DNA from: Vibrio diazotrophicus | GTDB lineage: Bacteria; Pseudomonadota; Gammaproteobacteria; Enterobacterales; Vibrionaceae | DNA length: 64,000 bases | Assembly: GCF_038452265.1 (NCBI RefSeq) | Contig: NZ_CP151843.1 | Location: forward strand, 372,001 to 436,000 | Direction of reading: 5' to 3' | Shown here: positions 60,186 through 64,000 of the stretch, in pieces | How positions within the stretch are numbered: the first letter of the stretch is position 1 | Layout: every line of letters begins with the position of its first letter | The notes under the pieces: generated by a model | What the model saw: the letters and a program-made list of their open reading frames with translations, nothing else | The model's database searches: none | What the model was told of the DNA's origin: nothing | Translations under genes and position numbers: made by a program

Positions 60186-60294
60186 TTATCCACAAAAACG
60201 GTGGATAAATGCTGGGATAACTAAGAGCTCTGATGCAGTGTATTTCTGCCTTAGCCCCGTAGAACCTTTGGCTGCAGACAGAGCTTTATGCACA
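60186..60294. promoter_or_regulatory. Cluster of DnaA-box matches downstream of ybbP
   Basis: TTATCCACA at 60186-60194 (perfect), its inverted partner reading TTATCCACC on the minus strand at 60200-60208 (8 of 9), and TTATGCACA at 60286-60294 (fits TTATNCACA). The first two also form an 8-bp hairpin. AT-rich DNA follows (60340-60440). Confidence 0.5.
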
Positions 60295-60441
60295 AGGTTA
60301 AAAAAGCACCGATCACAGAATATTGAGTCAAGATATTTATTTCATTTTTTTGTATTGCAACTTTTATTCTGTCGAGCTATAGCCACGTAAAAAATGTGAT
60401 TTTAATAACACTTTATAAGCTTTAGAATGGGTTTAGTTTGA

Positions 60442-61905
60442 ATGACTATCGGTAGCGACATGTCACAGAATACAACAAACTTTCAGTCACCTCGCGTCGC
60501 CATTATTGGCGGCGGCGTTGCCGGTGCAACAGCTGCGGTTCATTTAGGTGAACTGAGCGTCAATGTACTGTTACTGGAAAAAGGCCCGAGTTTAGTGAAC
60601 GGGCCGCCAATTTGTCACCTCCATGCTGGGGGGAACTTATACAGAGAAATTTCAGAGCAGCAATGTATTAAATTGTTGCGTCAGTCGGTTGAAACGATCC
60701 GTCTGTACCCACATACCTTGAATAAGCGCCCAACGGTGATTGCTATTCCGGACACCGATTCAGGAGAGCCACAAGATATCATTCCTCGTTTGGATACCAT
60801 TCAGGCATGTTATCAACAGTTGGTCGATGAGGACCCTCGTAACCAGATTATGGGTGATCCTAAGCAGTATTATTCGATTTACCAACGTGAGCAGTTAGAG
60901 ATCTTAGCTAACCAAGCTCAACCGAAGGAACCGCTGACCAGCGAAGAGTGGTTGATTCCGTTTGCCAAGTACGCTGACCTGAACTCGATTAAATACCCTG
61001 TAGTGGTTGTTCAAGAGTATGGCTGGAGTGTATTTCGGCTTGCAGCGAGTGCGGAGCTGGCGCTAAGTGCTATGGCTAACTGTCAGGCAAAGACTCACGC
61101 TACTTTAGTTAGTGCAGAATACAACGGATATTGTTGGCAGCTTACGTATGTGGATATTGATGGTCAACATCACCAAGTGGAAGCCGATTATCTGATCAAT
61201 GCCTGTGGTTATGAGACAGGTAAAGTCGATGACATGGCACATTATCAGCGTAAGCGCATGGTTGAATTTAAAGCGGCCTATGTCACTCACTGGCCGCAGT
61301 GCCAACATGAGTGGCCTGAAGTGGTATTTCACGGAGAACGTGGTACGCCACGAGGCATGGCGCAGCTAACACCTTATGCCGATGGTGTGTTTCAGTTACA
61401 TGGTATGACGGAAGATATCACTTTGTTTAAAGATGGTTTGGTAACCTCTGAGGACCATTCTTCTCAGCCAGTTCTGCCTAAATATCTGCAGCGCAAAATA
61501 CTTGAAGGCTGGCAGAGTGATGCTCTTAATGAAAGAACTCACAAAGCCATTCGACATATCAGTCAGTTTATGCCCGAATTTGAGAGTGCGCAGGTCGGTG
61601 GTAAACCGTTGTACGGTGCTCAGCAAATTCCGGGATATGATGCGACTCTGCGGGCTGCAGATGTGACATTTGAAGACAACAACTATGCTCGAATGGAAGT
61701 TGTGAAAGGGTCGTCTGCGTTAGAGGCGGTGAGAAAGATAGTTTCCAATTGGCAGCTTGTGAAAGCACTATCGGATAAGTCAATTGAAGAACAGCACCCG
61801 ATCAGCATGTCGTTGACGCCCAACGATATTGAATCGAGAGCGAAGCGACTAGCGCAAGAGCGAGGATACCCTCAAGCTTTAGCCAAGTTTGTCGGTATGA
61901 AATAA
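60442..61905 (+). CDS. FAD-dependent oxidoreductase
   Basis: 487 residues. N-terminal Rossmann dinucleotide motif 'VAIIGGGVAGATAAVHLGEL' (~19-38) with the Glu that binds FAD ribose at 'LLLEKGPS'; 'YLINACGYETG' and a C-terminal 'LYGAQQIPGYDATLRAADV' region fit the DAO/glycine-oxidase-like superfamily. Substrate not evident. Monocistronic and convergent with pxpA. No signal peptide, so cytoplasmic or membrane-associated. Confidence 0.85.
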   Translation: MTIGSDMSQNTTNFQSPRVAIIGGGVAGATAAVHLGELSVNVLLLEKGPSLVNGPPICHLHAGGNLYREISEQQCIKLLRQSVETIRLYPHTLNKRPTVIAIPDTDSGEPQDIIPRLDTIQACYQQLVDEDPRNQIMGDPKQYYSIYQREQLEILANQAQPKEPLTSEEWLIPFAKYADLNSIKYPVVVVQEYGWSVFRLAASAELALSAMANCQAKTHATLVSAEYNGYCWQLTYVDIDGQHHQVEADYLINACGYETGKVDDMAHYQRKRMVEFKAAYVTHWPQCQHEWPEVVFHGERGTPRGMAQLTPYADGVFQLHGMTEDITLFKDGLVTSEDHSSQPVLPKYLQRKILEGWQSDALNERTHKAIRHISQFMPEFESAQVGGKPLYGAQQIPGYDATLRAADVTFEDNNYARMEVVKGSSALEAVRKIVSNWQLVKALSDKSIEEQHPISMSLTPNDIESRAKRLAQERGYPQALAKFVGMK

Positions 61906-61918
61906 CCTGATATCTGCC

Positions 61919-61948
61919 AGCCCCAGCGTGTGTACCTACAATGGGGCT
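61919..61948. terminator. Hairpin between FAD oxidoreductase and pxpA
   Basis: AGCCCCA (61919-61925) / TGGGGCT (61942-61948), followed by AATTT. Between convergent genes. Confidence 0.5.
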
Positions 61949-61966
61949 AATTTCTAGATATCTAGC

Positions 61967-62716
61967 CTAAGCATCCAGTTGGGCTCTTATTTTAGCGATA
62001 AGCTCGATGGCGGCTTCATTATCACCGTGAACACAAATCGTGTCGGCTTCAATTGGGATAATCGCCCCGTCAGATGTACTGACTTTGCCATATTCTGCGA
62101 TCTGTTTAATTTGACTCAAGATAGCGTCTTCGCTGGTTAATACCGCATTTGGCGAAGAGCGAGGTGTTAATAGCCCGTTCGATAAATAGGTTCTATCGGC
62201 AAAAGCTTCAAACAGCAGTGGCACATCGTAACTGTCTGCAATATCTAAATAACGTTGATTGTTTCCTGAAGCCAATATCATTAAAGGGATATTGAAACAT
62301 GAAACAGCATCAGTGACTGCCCGAAACACATCTTCATTTTTCATCATGTCATTGTATAAGGCGCCATGAGGTTTAACGTATGTGACTTCAGTATTCTTGC
62401 TTTCACATAGCGCTTTTAGTGCGCCAATTTGATAGATCAGAATCTCGCAAATTTCTTCTTCTGAAAACGACATTGAACGTCGCCCAAATCCTTGCAAATC
62501 TGGATAGCCAGGGTGCGCACCAATCTGAACATCATGTTGAATCGCGTAATCAATGGTTCGGCTCATGACATGCGGGTCGGAAGCGTGAAAGCCGCACGCA
62601 ATATTGGCCATATCGACCCATGGCATTACCAATTCGTCGTTGCCCATGCGCCAATGACCGAAACTTTCGCCCATGTCGCAGTTAAGAGTGATAGTCCGTT
62701 TTTTCACGTGAATCAT
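61967..62716 (-). CDS. pxpA: 5-oxoprolinase subunit PxpA (LamB/YcsF family)
   Basis: 249 residues with the YcsF/LamB hallmarks: 'LNCDMGESFGHW', 'ANIACGFHASDPHVM', 'IGAHPGYPDLQGFGRR', 'VKPHGALYNDMM', 'FADRTYLSNGLLTPR' and 'ICVHGDNEAA'. With PxpB and PxpC it hydrolyses 5-oxoproline to glutamate using ATP. pxpB and pxpC are not adjacent: the gene is flanked by a convergent oxidoreductase and a divergent receptor gene, so partners must lie elsewhere. Confidence 0.92.
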   Translation of the reverse strand: MIHVKKRTITLNCDMGESFGHWRMGNDELVMPWVDMANIACGFHASDPHVMSRTIDYAIQHDVQIGAHPGYPDLQGFGRRSMSFSEEEICEILIYQIGALKALCESKNTEVTYVKPHGALYNDMMKNEDVFRAVTDAVSCFNIPLMILASGNNQRYLDIADSYDVPLLFEAFADRTYLSNGLLTPRSSPNAVLTSEDAILSQIKQIAEYGKVSTSDGAIIPIEADTICVHGDNEAAIELIAKIRAQLDA

Positions 62717-62888
62717 CGTTCCTTAGTATTTAAGCTACTATAAAATACAGAATTAATTATAAATAAACAGCGATAAAGCTCATCGTTTATTGCATGCATT
62801 ACATGATTGAAGGCTTGCTTAGCTGATAACTGGTTTAGCCAATACATTAGTCCCTACTGAACGCCCATACACATGGAAGAGATCGTAA

Positions 62889-64000
62889 ATGAAAAAAGCG
62901 ACGTGTATTTATACAACGTTAGTTTTTATTTCAGCAGCAGGATACGCTGACGACAATGTCCTTGAGCATCTTATGAGCCTTTCGATTGAAGAGCTCTCAA
63001 TGTTGAATGTTCAAATGGAAACAGCCACTAAATCGTCGCGGCGATTAGCGGATATCCCGTCTTCAGTTTATGTGTTGAGTAATGAACGCATCATTCGAAG
63101 TGGTGCGCGTACTATCCCCGATGCGCTAGCACTGGTTCCGGGGCTGCATGTTTCCAAGTTCTCAGATACCGAGTGGATAGTCTCCGCACGAGGCTTTCAC
63201 GATGGGCTTTTTAATAAGCAGCTTGTCATGATTGATGGACGCAGTGTCTACAGTCCTCTCTATGGCGGAGTTTATTGGGCAGACATCGATTATGTTCTGG
63301 AAGATATAGACAGAATAGAAGTGCTTCGGGGACCAAGTGCAGCGTTGTGGGGCGGTAATTCGGTGAATGGCGTTGTTAATATCATCACAAAGTCGGCAAA
63401 AGAAACTCAGGGAACCTATGTAGCGGCTGGATGGGCAGAAGGTGGTGATTACGATGCAAGTGTCCGACATGGGCTGCAATGGAGCGAGGATGTTAGCGCA
63501 AGAGCGTTTTACAAAAGACGTCAGCTACGCAACGATCGGAAAAATTCTTACCCTGACTGGACTTTAGAGACGGCAGGTTTTGTCACTCAATCAGATGACG
63601 ATAGCGATGCTTGGGCTTTTCGTCTCGGAGGTGAGCGTCTGACCTATAGCCAGGATTGGTATCAGCTACATTATTCAAACGGCTATTTAGATTCCGTTGA
63701 TCTCGTTGAGCAACACGTTGATAGTTATTCTTTTTATACACAACTTAGTTACGATAAACAGCATTCGGACAAACTGGTCGGAAACTATCAAGTTTGGCTT
63801 GAACGTAACTCGAATGAAATGGCAGATGGAGCTGGACTGTCTAATACCTTTGATTTGGATTTTAACTACAACTATCAGATAAATGATGAACATCTACTCA
63901 CTTATGGTGGTGGTTATCGTCTCGTCGAAGTCGAGTTCTTTCATCCATTTGAGGGTGTCGATTTCAATAACTTGCCAAATTATCAACGTTACGCCTTTCA
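62889..64000 (+). CDS. TonB-dependent outer-membrane receptor (N-terminal part)
   Basis: Starts at ATG 62889 and is open to the right edge (>370 codons visible). Signal peptide ('FISAAGYA|DD', ~21), then 'LMSLSIEELSMLNVQMETAT', the lead-in of CirA/FepA-type receptors in vibrios, the plug domain ('IPSSVYVLSNERI', 'IPDALALVPGLHVSKF', 'VMIDGRSVYSPLYGGVYW', 'IEVLRGPSAALWGGNSVNGV') and the first barrel strands. Ligand (siderophore, vitamin or peptide) not determined. No TonB-box regulator or Fur box was recognised upstream. 3' end missing. Confidence 0.92.
   Translation, partial: MKKATCIYTTLVFISAAGYADDNVLEHLMSLSIEELSMLNVQMETATKSSRRLADIPSSVYVLSNERIIRSGARTIPDALALVPGLHVSKFSDTEWIVSARGFHDGLFNKQLVMIDGRSVYSPLYGGVYWADIDYVLEDIDRIEVLRGPSAALWGGNSVNGVVNIITKSAKETQGTYVAAGWAEGGDYDASVRHGLQWSEDVSARAFYKRRQLRNDRKNSYPDWTLETAGFVTQSDDDSDAWAFRLGGERLTYSQDWYQLHYSNGYLDSVDLVEQHVDSYSFYTQLSYDKQHSDKLVGNYQVWLERNSNEMADGAGLSNTFDLDFNYNYQINDEHLLTYGGGYRLVEVEFFHPFEGVDFNNLPNYQRYAF

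Noticed and set aside
1..64000. tRNA, rRNA or CRISPR array
   Set aside because: No tRNA arm motifs, rRNA-like stretches or regularly spaced repeats were seen.

Overview
The window looks like a chromosomal segment of a marine Vibrio (Vibrionaceae, Gammaproteobacteria). Base composition is moderately AT-rich. Recognisable proteins are of Vibrio/enterobacterial type: KdgR, KdgF, GcvT/H/P, Gsk, CreA, CutA, FabV, TesA-YbbA-YbbP, GlgC. It also carries a type VI secretion (T6SS) effector module and a rhombosortase-type GlyGly-CTERM protease. No rRNA, tRNA or CRISPR array was seen. All calls come from reading the sequence; no database search was run.

Layout. 1-6.7 kb: end of a peptide-type ABC importer (permease tail and fused double ATPase), a chemoreceptor, the IclR-type regulator KdgR, a small HTH protein, then KdgF and a YgjV-like membrane protein. 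The mix suggests sensing and uptake of uronate sugars. 6.9-11 kb: an HTH-cupin regulator divergent from a BenE-type transporter across two copies of a 16-bp palindrome, an unknown membrane protein, an EF-hand protein and a glutathione peroxidase. 11.2-18.1 kb (minus strand): vgrG, DUF4123 adaptor, DUF2235 (Tle1-like) lipase effector and DUF2931 lipoprotein immunity, with a sigma-54-type promoter in front of vgrG. A second DUF2931 gene follows, preceded by the fossil C-terminus of another DUF2235 effector. This is an orphan-immunity arrangement. 18.6-24.3 kb: glgC, an unrecognised lipoprotein/coiled-coil pair, a nitrilase-family amidohydrolase divergent from a LysR regulator, and a YajD-like HNH protein.

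24.6-36.2 kb is accessory and partly decayed. It holds an HTH/DUF4019 protein, an NhaA C-terminal fossil, an aconitase, an intact IS481-family element with a 7-bp target duplication, a frameshifted cold-shock gene, and a small ORF broken by a stop. It also holds an ornithine-racemase-like PLP enzyme coupled to a DUF1611 protein, divergent from a LysE-type exporter and an AraC regulator. A MerR/DUF2938 pair with a MerR-type 19-bp-spacer promoter and a decayed LysR tail close the region.

36.2-42.2 kb: glycine cleavage locus, with gcvH-gcvP on one strand, and an HTH-cupin regulator and gcvT on the other. Related GTTTCC palindromes and a PurR-box match lie in its intergenic regions. 42.3-64 kb: GlyGly-CTERM trypsin-like protease, LTA-synthase-like phosphotransferase, PAS-GGDEF-EAL protein, gsk, creA-like, yieH-like, cutA, yjdF-like, a J-domain protein, a COG3044 ATPase, fabV, tesA/ybbA/ybbP (tesA and ybbA start codons overlap head to head), a cluster of DnaA-box matches, an FAD oxidoreductase, pxpA, and the start of a TonB-dependent receptor that runs off the window.
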